From positions 1-37,342 of the IMG/VR virus record IMGVR_UViG_3300032242_003209: 37,342 nucleotides of DNA; one strand, written 5' to 3'. The translations under genes and the position numbers were made by a program. Source of the DNA: a virus. The notes under the pieces were generated by a model that was not told the DNA's origin, did no database searches, and saw nothing but the letters and a program-made list of their open reading frames with translations. Shown one piece after another: positions 6,675 through 15,401 of the stretch (positions are counted from its first letter, which is position 1; every line of letters starts with the position of its first letter).

Positions 6675-9451
6675 TAGTAAAGGCTCATACCTCAATAATT
6701 GGTGATACTGGATATAATTGCCACTCTAGAAATTTTTTCACATCACTAAATAAACTTAATCAGGTTCAGGTTAGAAATTGGACAGTTGGCTCCACCTGGA
6801 AAGGTTTAGTTAATGATGAACCTCACAATAATGAGTACTACATGACGTCTGAACTAAAGACGATGTTGACTCATCAAACTCTAGGCACTCCTAATGGCCA
6901 TACTGATTTTACGATTTATAGCGATCACTCTAATCTTGGAAAACCGGATGTTCATATTATCCTAAATGATAATACTCATCCCTACTTTTTTCAAGAGTAT
7001 GAAGGCCTTAAAATTGCTTATAATGTTTGGGAAACTACTCTACAACCTCAAGCGTTCTTTGTTCAATTACAAAAGTTCGATCAGGTATGGGTGCCTAGCG
7101 AATGGCAAAGAGGCTGTACAATAGCTCAAGGAATTCCAGCAAATAAGGTGAAGGTCGTTCCTGAAGGAGTCGATGCTGAGATTTACCGGCCATTATCTAG
7201 AGATGAAGTATTTCCAAAAGGTAGGCCGTTTAGATTCTTGGTAGTTGGCCGTTGGGAATACCGTAAATCCACTAAAGATATAATTAAAGCCTTTATTGAC
7301 TCTTTTTCTGATGACGAGAATGTTGAACTAATTCTAAACGTCGATAATCCATTTGCAAATGATGGCCTTAATACCACAGAAGAGAGGTTAAACCGATTTG
7401 GACTAAAACACGCCAGGATTAAAGTTGTCCATCATTTAAGCAAGGCTGATTATATTGAAATGGTCAGAACTGCTGACGTTTTTGTGTCATGCGCTAGAGC
7501 TGAGGGTTGGAATCTACCGTTGATTGAGGCAATGGCTAGCGGAGTCCCGTCTATCTATTCTGATTGGGGAGCTCAACTGCAGTTCGCAAAGGGCAAGGGA
7601 ATACCAATCATTAATAATGGAGAGGTTCTTGCTGCAGTTACGAATAATGAATCTTGGAATCCAACAACTCCTGGAAAATTTGCGGACCCAAACTTTGATG
7701 ATTTACGAGCAAAGCTTAGAGATGTCTACTCTAACTTTGAAAGTTATAAACGGCTTGCAGTACTTGATTCCGATCAAATACGCAAAGAGTTCACATGGGA
7801 AAATTCTTCTCAAATCGCACAAGATCACATCCTGGAACTCTTAACTCAAAAGCCAATTGAATATTCATCTGATTTTGTATGGGTGACCTGTGGAAACCTG
7901 GAGTACATGAAAGTCATTGAAAAATTAGCAATTTCGCTAGCTCAGTTTTCAACTCGAAAAATTTTGGTGTATGGAATTGACTGTGATTTTGAATTTAATT
8001 TGCCAAATGTTGAATTTCACAGACTTGAAATAGCTAGACATTCGGACAACGATTGCTGGTATTGGAAGCAGCATGCATGCCTCGAAGCATTAGCGAGCAG
8101 TAAGTTTAAAAATTACGTGTGGTTGGACGGAGATGTTATCGCAAACCATAATATAGACGAAGTTACTCAATACTTTCCTCTACTTGAGGATTACCCAATC
8201 TCTGATGTTCATGTTCAGCAAGACTTCATAGGCTTCTTTACTGAAACGAACGGTTCATTAGGCAAACAGTTATTTAATGAGGAACTTTGCAAACGGGAAA
8301 GAGTTAATCGTTTAGCAACTAAAGGTCATTCATGCATGTTCATATTTAACCATGCCTGTGATTGGTTCTTTACTAAAATCATTACTGTCTATAAATCGAC
8401 TCCATTACAAGATTACCAAAAACTTCTACAATGGAACGATGAAGGTATTGATAATTTTTTGAGGTGCAAGTATGGGTTCACGAAGTTCCTGCCGCTCTCT
8501 AACTTTGACGTATCTGAGTGGGATGGAGATCTGTTGGGAAAAACTGGCAAAGCAATGGAACACTTCATAACCTATTGGAGAGATCGAGGTCCGCTTAATT
8601 TTTCAAAGATATACGGTTGGCAATTTGTGCCCTCTGACAAATCTAAAATTCTTTACTTTCACGGAAATAAGAATTTAGAGTTTGCCGACTTCATGATCGA
8701 CTATGTTAAAATGCAACGAGATAAAAGCTTCCATGATTCCGAGTACTTTTTTGTTGGTAAAAATGAAGTTAAGAACCTGGGCTCAATCAAGGAGGTCCAT
8801 GGTGGAACTCTTGACATTGCCAATAAATACGGTTGGGACTATGCTATCTATCATGAGATCTATAATTTGGAAGATTACTCTCAACACGGAGTTAGGATCA
8901 GAAAGGGTGATGTTGTGGTCGATCTTGGTGGAAATATTGGAATATTTACTAGGTACTCGTATCACATGGGTGCGAGTAAAATCATTACTTTTGAACCCGA
9001 TAAACGGTACTTTGAAATTCTAAAACAGAATGCACCAGCCAACTCAGTCCTATTCAATGCAGCAATTGGTGATACCTTAGGAAAATTAACCCTGACTGAG
9101 AGTAATCATCTAGGCGGATCTAATTTATGGCATCGTACTGATCCAACCGTCAACCAGTATGAAGTTAATTGCTATACGCTCGATCACATTTTAGAGGCTG
9201 GTCTGGTTAACCGAATTGACTTTCTAAAGGTTGATATTGAAGGTTCAGAAATCATTGCACTAAATGGAATCAGCGATGATAACCTATCTAAAATTAGAAA
9301 CATTGTGGTTGAGTATCATCATGAACACCTAAAATTTAATGAGACTCTTCGAAATGAGTTCGTTATTCGACTAAATCGACTGGGATTTAATTCTCATCTG
9401 CAATTCTGTGGCATAAATGATGCTCTACAGTTAATTTACTTCTGGAAATAA
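6671..9451 (+). CDS. Trifunctional fusion: GT4-like glycosyltransferase, GT-A-like glycosyltransferase and FkbM methyltransferase
   Basis: This 926-residue protein has three enzyme regions. Residues 1 to about 395 are a GT-B enzyme of the GT4 type: VPSEWQRG, VVPEGVD, a VVGRWEYRK strand and the E-x7-E motif (Glu278 and Glu286 in AEGWNLPLIEAMASG). Residues about 395-690 form a second glycosyltransferase-like domain with a DxD-type motif (VWLDGDV, Asp486 and Asp488). Residues about 720-926 form an FkbM-family SAM methyltransferase (VVDLGGNIGIF from about 749, FEPD, and KVDIEGSE with Asp855). It probably builds and O-methylates a glycan on one polypeptide. The next gene is another giant glycosylation enzyme. 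Each domain is close to normal family length, so the fusion is unlikely to be an assembly artefact. Confidence 0.8.
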   Translation: MIVKAHTSIIGDTGYNCHSRNFFTSLNKLNQVQVRNWTVGSTWKGLVNDEPHNNEYYMTSELKTMLTHQTLGTPNGHTDFTIYSDHSNLGKPDVHIILNDNTHPYFFQEYEGLKIAYNVWETTLQPQAFFVQLQKFDQVWVPSEWQRGCTIAQGIPANKVKVVPEGVDAEIYRPLSRDEVFPKGRPFRFLVVGRWEYRKSTKDIIKAFIDSFSDDENVELILNVDNPFANDGLNTTEERLNRFGLKHARIKVVHHLSKADYIEMVRTADVFVSCARAEGWNLPLIEAMASGVPSIYSDWGAQLQFAKGKGIPIINNGEVLAAVTNNESWNPTTPGKFADPNFDDLRAKLRDVYSNFESYKRLAVLDSDQIRKEFTWENSSQIAQDHILELLTQKPIEYSSDFVWVTCGNLEYMKVIEKLAISLAQFSTRKILVYGIDCDFEFNLPNVEFHRLEIARHSDNDCWYWKQHACLEALASSKFKNYVWLDGDVIANHNIDEVTQYFPLLEDYPISDVHVQQDFIGFFTETNGSLGKQLFNEELCKRERVNRLATKGHSCMFIFNHACDWFFTKIITVYKSTPLQDYQKLLQWNDEGIDNFLRCKYGFTKFLPLSNFDVSEWDGDLLGKTGKAMEHFITYWRDRGPLNFSKIYGWQFVPSDKSKILYFHGNKNLEFADFMIDYVKMQRDKSFHDSEYFFVGKNEVKNLGSIKEVHGGTLDIANKYGWDYAIYHEIYNLEDYSQHGVRIRKGDVVVDLGGNIGIFTRYSYHMGASKIITFEPDKRYFEILKQNAPANSVLFNAAIGDTLGKLTLTESNHLGGSNLWHRTDPTVNQYEVNCYTLDHILEAGLVNRIDFLKVDIEGSEIIALNGISDDNLSKIRNIVVEYHHEHLKFNETLRNEFVIRLNRLGFNSHLQFCGINDALQLIYFWK

Positions 9452-9522
9452 TCTCACTACCTCAAGATCAAATGATCCTTGAAATTCACAAACTAGCTTA
9501 TAATAAAAAAGATAAATTTTAA

Positions 9523-12300
9523 ATGGCTCACACCGACCAACAGGAATTCTGTAAAAAAATGAAGACTCTGTTTCCAAAGTACTTTCATGGAAAACGCATC
9601 CTAGATATTGGCTCGCTCGATGTAAACGGAAATAACCGGTTTTTATTTGATAATTTAGACGGTTATATTGGACTAGACGTTGGAGAAGGTCCAAATGTTG
9701 ATGTATCAATACCGGGTCACAAGTACGATGCCCCGAACGAGTTCTTTGACGTCATTATTTCAACTGAGGTTTTCGAGCACGACCTGTACTATAAGGATAC
9801 AGTACAGAACGCAATTCGAATGCTCAAGCCAGGTGGAGCTTTTATATTCACATGTGCATCAGGCCAAAGACCTGAGCACGGAACTCGGCGCTGTGGTGAG
9901 CACAATGCTCCATTACTAATTCAACAATCCGAAGAATGGGCTGACTATTACCTGAACTTAGAAGAATCTGATTTTCTTGAAATACCCGGTTTTAAAGAAG
10001 CATTTCCAGACGGCATATTTGAATTGGGATGCTATGGAGAATTCAATAATGAATGGAATGAGCTTTACATGCATAACATTCATGCAGATATTTACTTCTT
10101 TGGAGTCAAGGGCGGAATCAAGAACGATTTAAAATATTCGGTCGACCATCGAAATCCTATTATTAATCCTGGTGAGTACTTGGATCACATATTCGTGGTT
10201 GATGCTTGGCCAAATACTCTAGAAAAGGAGTCTGATCTAATTGAAACTTTACAAAGACTTAGAGAGTTTAATGAAATTCCAATTCTACTAGTCAGTCATT
10301 ATCCAATAAAGCCTGAACTGCAAAAATTGATTGACTACTATATCTATGATAAAGAGAATCCTCTTCTATTAAATTCAGAATTCAATGAATATGGAGTAGC
10401 CAGTGGCAGATGGACCAAGACCGACGATTACTCAATAACCAACGAAATGGAGTACCATCATGATTACGCAATTTGGACGTCAATGGCCCATGCATTTAAT
10501 TTTTGTAAGTATTTGGGCAAGAAAGTAATCCATTTCATGGAGTACGACAACTTGATCGATACATTTCAATACAGGCAATCATTTCTTGAAAAATCTGAAG
10601 ATCATGATGCAGTTATTTATGAGTACATCTCAGGTTCAGCAAAGGACTCTCATTTTTCAGCGTACTGCGCGACTTACATTTTCTCAATTAAGACTGATAT
10701 AGCGATAAATGTGATCAATCAAATAAAAACAAAAAGAGATTACTTCACAAATAGGCCAAACGGCTGGCAATTAGAAAGAGTCTTCTTAGCCTGTTTACAA
10801 AAGACGACCTCTAACATTCACATGACTGAGTATATCGCTAATTCAAATGAGTTAAACACTCAAGCTGTTTGGAATCGTGATGGAATTCTTAGAGATGACG
10901 CTAAATTCCAGATTTACCTTGGAGCAGATAACTTTAATCAGCTCTACGTCCATCTAATTTCAGGATTTCACGAGTCTCCAGCAGATAAGGATTACCTAAT
11001 CGAGATTAGGTACGCCGAAACGACTAGATTTGAGACTCTAATGAATGGTCAATATCTGCTAATCTGTTTAGGCCAGTATCAAATAGGTCAAACCGTTGAG
11101 GTTCGATACTTGGGCAAAACTGTTTTTTCAGAGTTCCTCTATTCTACGATCGAAAAATTTAGAAAAATGAATTTTGTTCAAGTTAAAGACGAAGACTCTT
11201 CACAGGTTGACCTATCCTATAACTTTATTGATGGCGCATACGTTGAATTAAAGACAAATTTGTCAATTAAGTATACTGCAAATTTCATTAATAATTTAAC
11301 TGGCCAGCTGATCTACTCAGTCAATTTAGCTAATGGACACTGGGCTAAGACCTCCGCCAAATACATGATTGATTGGAGGATTGAACTTACTGATCCATCT
11401 GGCCGAATTGTCAAGACTGTTAACTTTGAACCTTTAGGTAAAAAGGTTCTAATTTCAATTGAGTCAAACTCTCTGGGGGATACGCTTGCCTGGTTTCCGT
11501 ACGTCGAAGAATTTAGAAAGAAGAACAGTTGTCGAGTAGTCTGTTCAACCTTTTGGAATGAATTATTTAGGGATACTTATCCAGAAATTGAGTTTTTAAA
11601 TCCAGGAGACACGGTTTTTGATCTGTATGCAGTTTATCGAATTGGTTGGTATTATGATGGTGACCAACCTGAACTAAATAGGAACCCAATTGACTTTAGG
11701 CTTGGGCCATTACAGAAAACAGCATCTGACATCTTAGGCCTTGACTATTATGAAATCAAATCCATCATTAATTTTCCAAAAAGAAAATTAACTAAAAAAG
11801 TTGGACTTGGAATACACAGTACGGCTCAAGCCAAGTATTGGAATAATCCTATTGGGTGGCAACAAGTCACTGACTGGTTAATCCAAAATGGTTACGAACC
11901 AATCATTTTGTCCAGGGAAGACTCAGGGTTCATGGGTAATCTACATCCAACCGGCGCAACTAAATTGCCGGCCGGTCCAATAAAATCGGTGATAAACGAG
12001 CTAACTGAGTGTCAGGCATTTGTCGGTATTAGTAGTGGTTTAACTTGGGTAGCATGGGCAACGAATACTCCCACTATTCAAGTATCCGGGTTGACATACG
12101 AGTTCAACGAACCCAATGCTGGCATAATTAAATTAACTCCTCCGGCTGGTGCTTGTTCAGGGTGTATGAATCGAATCAGACTGGACCAAGGTGATTGGGA
12201 ATGGTGCCCAGAACATAAGGGCACAGGCCGGCAATTTGAGTGTTCTAAATTAATCACAGCGGATCGGGTGATTAATGAGCTCAAAAAAATTCTAGTATAG
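9523..12300 (+). CDS. Multidomain enzyme: SAM methyltransferase, unassigned middle domain and TibC/AAH-type O-heptosyltransferase
   Basis: A 925-residue protein. Residues 20-205 are a class I SAM methyltransferase (RILDIGSLD with Asp28 and Gly30, FDVIISTEVFEHD, MLKPGGAFIFTC). Residues about 210-460 form a second domain that may be a glycosyltransferase (EYHHDYAIWTSMAHA, HFMEYDN). From about 480 to the end it matches the bacterial autotransporter heptosyltransferase family (strand-loop-strand O-heptosyltransferase): SNSLGDTLAWFPYVEEFRKK, YAVYRIGW, PLQKTASDILGL and the SSGLTWVAWA strand. Cys878, Cys881, Cys895 and Cys907 form the C-x2-C/WCP/QFEC metal site known in TibC. Family members transfer heptose to Ser in adhesin repeats. 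Here the likely acceptors are the neighbouring Ser/Thr-rich fibres, which is inference. Confidence 0.8.
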   Translation: MAHTDQQEFCKKMKTLFPKYFHGKRILDIGSLDVNGNNRFLFDNLDGYIGLDVGEGPNVDVSIPGHKYDAPNEFFDVIISTEVFEHDLYYKDTVQNAIRMLKPGGAFIFTCASGQRPEHGTRRCGEHNAPLLIQQSEEWADYYLNLEESDFLEIPGFKEAFPDGIFELGCYGEFNNEWNELYMHNIHADIYFFGVKGGIKNDLKYSVDHRNPIINPGEYLDHIFVVDAWPNTLEKESDLIETLQRLREFNEIPILLVSHYPIKPELQKLIDYYIYDKENPLLLNSEFNEYGVASGRWTKTDDYSITNEMEYHHDYAIWTSMAHAFNFCKYLGKKVIHFMEYDNLIDTFQYRQSFLEKSEDHDAVIYEYISGSAKDSHFSAYCATYIFSIKTDIAINVINQIKTKRDYFTNRPNGWQLERVFLACLQKTTSNIHMTEYIANSNELNTQAVWNRDGILRDDAKFQIYLGADNFNQLYVHLISGFHESPADKDYLIEIRYAETTRFETLMNGQYLLICLGQYQIGQTVEVRYLGKTVFSEFLYSTIEKFRKMNFVQVKDEDSSQVDLSYNFIDGAYVELKTNLSIKYTANFINNLTGQLIYSVNLANGHWAKTSAKYMIDWRIELTDPSGRIVKTVNFEPLGKKVLISIESNSLGDTLAWFPYVEEFRKKNSCRVVCSTFWNELFRDTYPEIEFLNPGDTVFDLYAVYRIGWYYDGDQPELNRNPIDFRLGPLQKTASDILGLDYYEIKSIINFPKRKLTKKVGLGIHSTAQAKYWNNPIGWQQVTDWLIQNGYEPIILSREDSGFMGNLHPTGATKLPAGPIKSVINELTECQAFVGISSGLTWVAWATNTPTIQVSGLTYEFNEPNAGIIKLTPPAGACSGCMNRIRLDQGDWEWCPEHKGTGRQFECSKLITADRVINELKKILV

Positions 12301-12310
12301 ATAATTTAGT

Positions 12311-12925
12311 ATGATACTTAATTCCAGACAAAACAGCTTCTTTTTGAATTTCCCAGTTGATTTCTTTAACCAGGCCGTCGATCTCAAGTACAGCAAGTAC
12401 TATCGAAGCCTATTATTGCCGTACAAATCTCTGTCGGATTTCATGGCATCAACCATTCAAAGCGTTAATTTTCCAGGATTTGCATCCCAACTCCAATTCC
12501 AAACCAGAGTTTTAGGGAAACAACAGGACCTACAGAGCTCAAAACCAATCGCTGATCAATTCCAGAGAGAAATAAAGATCACCTTTAAGCTAACGGATGC
12601 TTTTTTAAACTACTTTGTTTTTCTGGACAATGCCTTAAATTACTTAGAACCAGCAAATGTTGCAAAGGAAAATACTCAAACGTCATTGGGTCAAGCGACA
12701 TCAGCCCCGGCAATTCAAAACCCAAATCACCCCTACTTTAAACCAATTAGGTTAACTTTATTGAATAATGAAGGGTATGCAGTATCATCGATCATATTCA
12801 ATCGACCTCAGTTGATAAGCTTGAGTGAGCTGAATCTATCGTATTCTTCGATCACACCACAATTCACAACTTTCACAGTGGCCTTTAAGTATTACAATTT
12901 TGATTTAGAATTGGATTTTGATTAA
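12311..12925 (+). CDS. Tail tube-like or baseplate tube-initiator-like protein
   Basis: A 204-residue protein without signal peptide. The middle reads like phage tube proteins: a strand with a PGF turn (SVNFPGFASQLQFQTRVLG), a polar segment, then EIKITFKLTDAFLNYFVFLDNALNY. The C-terminal part has strands PIRLTLLNNEGYAVSSIIF, SLSELNLSYSS and FTTFTVAFKYYNFDLELDFD. This order resembles T4 gp19/gp54-type tube folds. The gene is 10 bases downstream of the heptosyltransferase gene, and its stop codon overlaps that of the convergent LamG gene. Which tube component it is, if any, cannot be settled by eye. Confidence 0.4.
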   Translation: MILNSRQNSFFLNFPVDFFNQAVDLKYSKYYRSLLLPYKSLSDFMASTIQSVNFPGFASQLQFQTRVLGKQQDLQSSKPIADQFQREIKITFKLTDAFLNYFVFLDNALNYLEPANVAKENTQTSLGQATSAPAIQNPNHPYFKPIRLTLLNNEGYAVSSIIFNRPQLISLSELNLSYSSITPQFTTFTVAFKYYNFDLELDFD

Positions 12926-13923
12926 AGCTCAAACCGTGAACGATTAAGGTTCCATAGACTTGAAACTTGAGATCCAGTTAAGGCCTTATCGTATATGTCA
13001 ACCTTAGCCAAGTAACCTCCCCATACATCAAGGTAATCCCATCGGCTCATTAATCGTATACCACCTTGAGATGATATTGGAGTTGCAGCATACTCAGCAG
13101 TTTGGGATAATCCTCCATTGACGTACAAGTTAAGTGAATGACCATCGTAGGTCCCAACTATATAGTACCAATTTCCAGCAGTTAAAGAATAGGTTCCAGT
13201 AACAGCCCAACCTCCATTAAAAAAGCCTGAGCTAAATGCGCCATTGTTTGTTCCAATCGAATAGTTTATTTGGCCGGTCTGCCCTGGATAAATTTCAGTT
13301 ACAATACATGGATTTCCTCCAATCTCTGTTCCGTTGTAATAATGCCAAACTCCAACCGACCACATATTTAGATCCGGCAGGCTTGTGCTGCACTCTGCGT
13401 ATTGTACATTGTCAGTAATGAATTCAAAGTATCCTCCAGCGCTGGAAGACCAGCTTGGGCCGTTTATGAGAGAGAATTCCTTTAACCCTATTGAATCTAT
13501 CCACGGTCCTGACCCTGAATAAGTAGATGCGTCTAGCGATAGTACTGGAGTAACGTACGAATTCCAATATCCATTGGCCGTGAGCCATGCGCTAGCAATA
13601 GTTGCATCAGTAAAGTTCTGAGAGTAATTAGTAATGTTATTTGCCAATTTAATAAAAGCTAAATCAGTTAGATCGGTTGACCTGCTGAATGCAATATAGG
13701 CAGTTTTTCCCAGTACTGGAGTAGGCTGAGAACCGCTCTCTACTGGTTTAGCAATAACATAGCCGAGTAGTTCATTTGGACCTTGCCACCAGTCAACTCC
13801 TCCTGGTCCTGTTGAATAATCTAATGGAGCTGACTCAACTGCAATGTTACCTATTTGTAAAGTTCCGTAAATTGGAGATCCTGGATTGTAAGCAAATGAC
13901 CTTGAACTGGATGGTGCTGACAT
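12922..13923 (-). CDS. LamG/concanavalin-like lectin-fold protein, probably a virion adhesin
   Basis: A 333-residue protein. The N-terminal 130 residues are a linker or attachment domain with two Trp-rich turns (VDWWQGPNELLGYVIAKP). Residues about 150-330 match a laminin-G-like jelly roll: WSVGVWHYYNG, then LTAGNWYYIVGTYDGHSLNLYVNG and GGYLAKVDIYDKALTGSQVSSLWN, the usual ending of LamG type 3 domains. Such domains bind glycans and often occur in phage tail or capsid decoration proteins. It is the last gene of the minus-strand block, 15 bases after the gp15-like gene, and converges with the tube-like gene, the two stops overlapping. No signal peptide is seen, consistent with a virion component. 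Confidence 0.65.
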   Translation of the reverse strand: MSAPSSSRSFAYNPGSPIYGTLQIGNIAVESAPLDYSTGPGGVDWWQGPNELLGYVIAKPVESGSQPTPVLGKTAYIAFSRSTDLTDLAFIKLANNITNYSQNFTDATIASAWLTANGYWNSYVTPVLSLDASTYSGSGPWIDSIGLKEFSLINGPSWSSSAGGYFEFITDNVQYAECSTSLPDLNMWSVGVWHYYNGTEIGGNPCIVTEIYPGQTGQINYSIGTNNGAFSSGFFNGGWAVTGTYSLTAGNWYYIVGTYDGHSLNLYVNGGLSQTAEYAATPISSQGGIRLMSRWDYLDVWGGYLAKVDIYDKALTGSQVSSLWNLNRSRFEL

Positions 13924-13938
13924 ATTGTATTTCTATTT

Positions 13939-14688
13939 TTATAGAGTTGAGTTTTGATCTACCGAACTGGTCTTAATGATTTCTCCAGTATCAGTTCTAC
14001 GATTAACAATGAATCTCTCAATAACATTTGAGCTTTTTCTTTTAGAAGTCTTCTCGAAGCTCGGAAAGTAAGTTTCGACGTCAATCGTTAGAGTAATGTT
14101 AATTTTATTGTTGTCCTCCAACTTAAACGAATATTTCTTGTCAACGACTTCATTTGTTGGAAACTGGAACTGTGCTGGTATTCTAACTCCGTGATATTGA
14201 AAGTACATCACCCTATTCGCGTAATTAATGTTTAGCAACTGTTCTGCAATTTTAAATGCCTTGTTCAAGTTATCACAAATGACCTTAACGTCAAATTTAA
14301 CCGATAATGGGATGGTGAATAGCTGAGCTGAGTAACCGTTTAAGATATTTTCATCGTTCTCGCCCCTTTCAGTTTCAGTAAAACTACCCCTAATGAATTT
14401 ATTGGTTAGGTCAGCTGACCTAACTTGAAAGCTTGAAAGAGTTATGATTCCCCTAGGTATAATGTCATAGGTTCCCTCAGCCACCGGAATTCGACAGTTA
14501 TCGGGTAGGCCAACGTAAAAATCTTTTAGGAATCCTTCGTCAGTTCCATAATTGTACACGAAAGGAACGTTAAATTGTTCCTTGTGATCATCTCTAGATA
14601 GATCAAGGGTCATTTCACTATTCAACAGATCTAACAGTGAGATCGTTAGATTTCTTAGGAATATGTCATCAGTATTTAGAGTCTTCAT
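13939..14688 (-). CDS. Tail sheath stabiliser / tail completion protein, T4 gp15-like
   Basis: A 249-residue protein whose layout parallels T4 gp15 (about 270 residues). There is an N-terminal helix pair (LRNLTISLLDLLNS), a strand with an aromatic turn (NVPFVYNYGTDEGFLKDF), a PRGIITLSSFQV segment and then IPLSVKFDVKVICDNLNKAFKIAEQLLNI. That last segment corresponds to gp15 IYELSIFTRYEDDMFQIVEQIL. A final beta part (ITLTIDVETYFPSF) precedes a polar tail. In T4, gp15 caps the tail and joins it to the head neck. Its presence beside gp6-, gp16- and gp17-like genes fits, although it is on the opposite strand. The match is from memory of gp15 and was not aligned. Confidence 0.6.
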   Translation of the reverse strand: MKTLNTDDIFLRNLTISLLDLLNSEMTLDLSRDDHKEQFNVPFVYNYGTDEGFLKDFYVGLPDNCRIPVAEGTYDIIPRGIITLSSFQVRSADLTNKFIRGSFTETERGENDENILNGYSAQLFTIPLSVKFDVKVICDNLNKAFKIAEQLLNINYANRVMYFQYHGVRIPAQFQFPTNEVVDKKYSFKLEDNNKINITLTIDVETYFPSFEKTSKRKSSNVIERFIVNRRTDTGEIIKTSSVDQNSTL

Positions 14689-14694
14689 ATCCTT

Positions 14695-14702
14695 TATTTA
14701 TT
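14695..14702 (-). promoter_or_regulatory. Late-promoter-like motif AATAAATA (weak)
   Basis: On the minus strand AATAAATA ends six bases before the ATG of the gp15-like gene. That is too close for an ordinary leader, so it may be fortuitous. It lies between the terminator at 14720-14768 and the gene. Confidence 0.25.
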
Positions 14703-14719
14703 AACATCGGCTCAGTAAA

Positions 14720-14768
14720 CAAAGAAAACCTCCCCAGGTGCGCTGTCCTTATGAGAAGCGGGGGAGGT
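14720..14768 (-). terminator. Rho-independent terminator after the ykuK-like gene
   Basis: Read on the minus strand, an 8-bp stem ACCTCCCC (14768-14761) pairs with GGGGAGGT (14735-14728). A nested 4-bp stem CGCT/AGCG (14760-14757 with 14744-14741) lies inside it. The structure is followed by TTTCTTT. It lies about 20 bases after the stop codon of the ykuK-like gene and should separate it from the gp15-like gene. Confidence 0.75.
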
Positions 14769-14790
14769 GTATTGATTTTGATTATTTAAT

Positions 14791-15258
14791 CTACCTACAT
14801 AGAGTATCAGCAACCGAACATGCAAAAGGAGAAAAAGGCTTCCATCTAGGTTCGAAACCTAAACCTTCAACGTATCCCAATGCAGATCTTAGCACGGTAT
14901 TACTTTGGTGTCTCGGATCCTCATTTAGGTCAAGGTCAACGAAGTCAACCGTAAGGTCGGCCTCATTCTTAATGAATTGTGCGATCTCAATAGACGAGGT
15001 AACTTCCATCCACAACCTTGAAAAACGATCCTTAATCTTGGGAATTTTGATTGTTCGGTAAGCAACGTGAGCTCCATTATTTCCATAGTGGAACACGATA
15101 ACAGTTGCTAAATTGGTCATGGAATTGGTGTTATGACTATCTGATCCCACGTAAATTCGCGTAGTTGGATGCATCGCTACTTGTTCTCTAGCGTACTCCT
15201 TTAGATCGAGGATCTTAGTGTGATCCCCAAGTCTCTTAAAATTAAGATTCAATTCCAT
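14791..15258 (-). CDS. YkuK-like (DUF458) RNase H-fold protein
   Basis: A 155-residue protein with the pattern of the YkuK/DUF458 family. RIYVGSDSHN (Asp40) opens an RNase H-like sheet, IVFHYGNNGAHVAYRTIKIP follows, then helices with Glu85 and Glu91 (WMEVTSSIEIAQFI) and the strand TVDFVDLDLNEDP (Asp108 and Asp110). Near the C-terminus are GYVEGLGFEPRWKPFSPFACSVAD and Asp151. The acidic residues are placed as in a metal-dependent nuclease, but biochemical activity of this family is not settled to my knowledge. It lies directly downstream of the tmRNA gene on the same strand, between two terminators, so it may have its own promoter in the 15259-15278 gap or depend on read-through. Confidence 0.65.
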   Translation of the reverse strand: MELNLNFKRLGDHTKILDLKEYAREQVAMHPTTRIYVGSDSHNTNSMTNLATVIVFHYGNNGAHVAYRTIKIPKIKDRFSRLWMEVTSSIEIAQFIKNEADLTVDFVDLDLNEDPRHQSNTVLRSALGYVEGLGFEPRWKPFSPFACSVADTLCR

Positions 15259-15277
15259 ATACTTGGGTGTTTTTAAT

Positions 15278-15302
15278 TAAAAAAGCGACACCTTGTCGCT
15301 TT
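15278..15302 (-). terminator. Terminator hairpin between tmRNA and ykuK-like gene
   Basis: A 9-bp perfect stem (plus-strand AAAGCGACA at 15282-15290 and TGTCGCTTT at 15294-15302) with a 3-base loop. On the minus strand it is followed by a T-rich tract (TTTTTTAATTAAAAA), so it works best as a minus-strand terminator. It is the second hairpin downstream of the tmRNA. Confidence 0.75.
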
Positions 15303-15347
15303 ACTTATTCTAATGTACTACAATTATCTATTAGGTTTCCTGGCCAA

Positions 15348-15392
15348 CAAAAAATGGTACTCCAAATAGACCCTAAGCTATCCGAAGTACCA
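15348..15392 (-). terminator. First terminator of the tmRNA gene
   Basis: On the minus strand TGGTACT (15392-15386) pairs with AGTACCA (15361-15355), with a nested ATAG/CTAT stem, and is followed by ATTTTTT. It starts about 10 bases after the encoded CCA end of the tmRNA. The stretch from 15303 to 15348 holds no recognisable gene. Confidence 0.6.
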
Positions 15393-15401
15393 AAATTGTC
15401 A

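Noticed and set aside
14738-15061. Plus-strand open frame opposite the ykuK-like gene
   Set aside because: It is antisense to a recognisable protein and overlaps the terminator.
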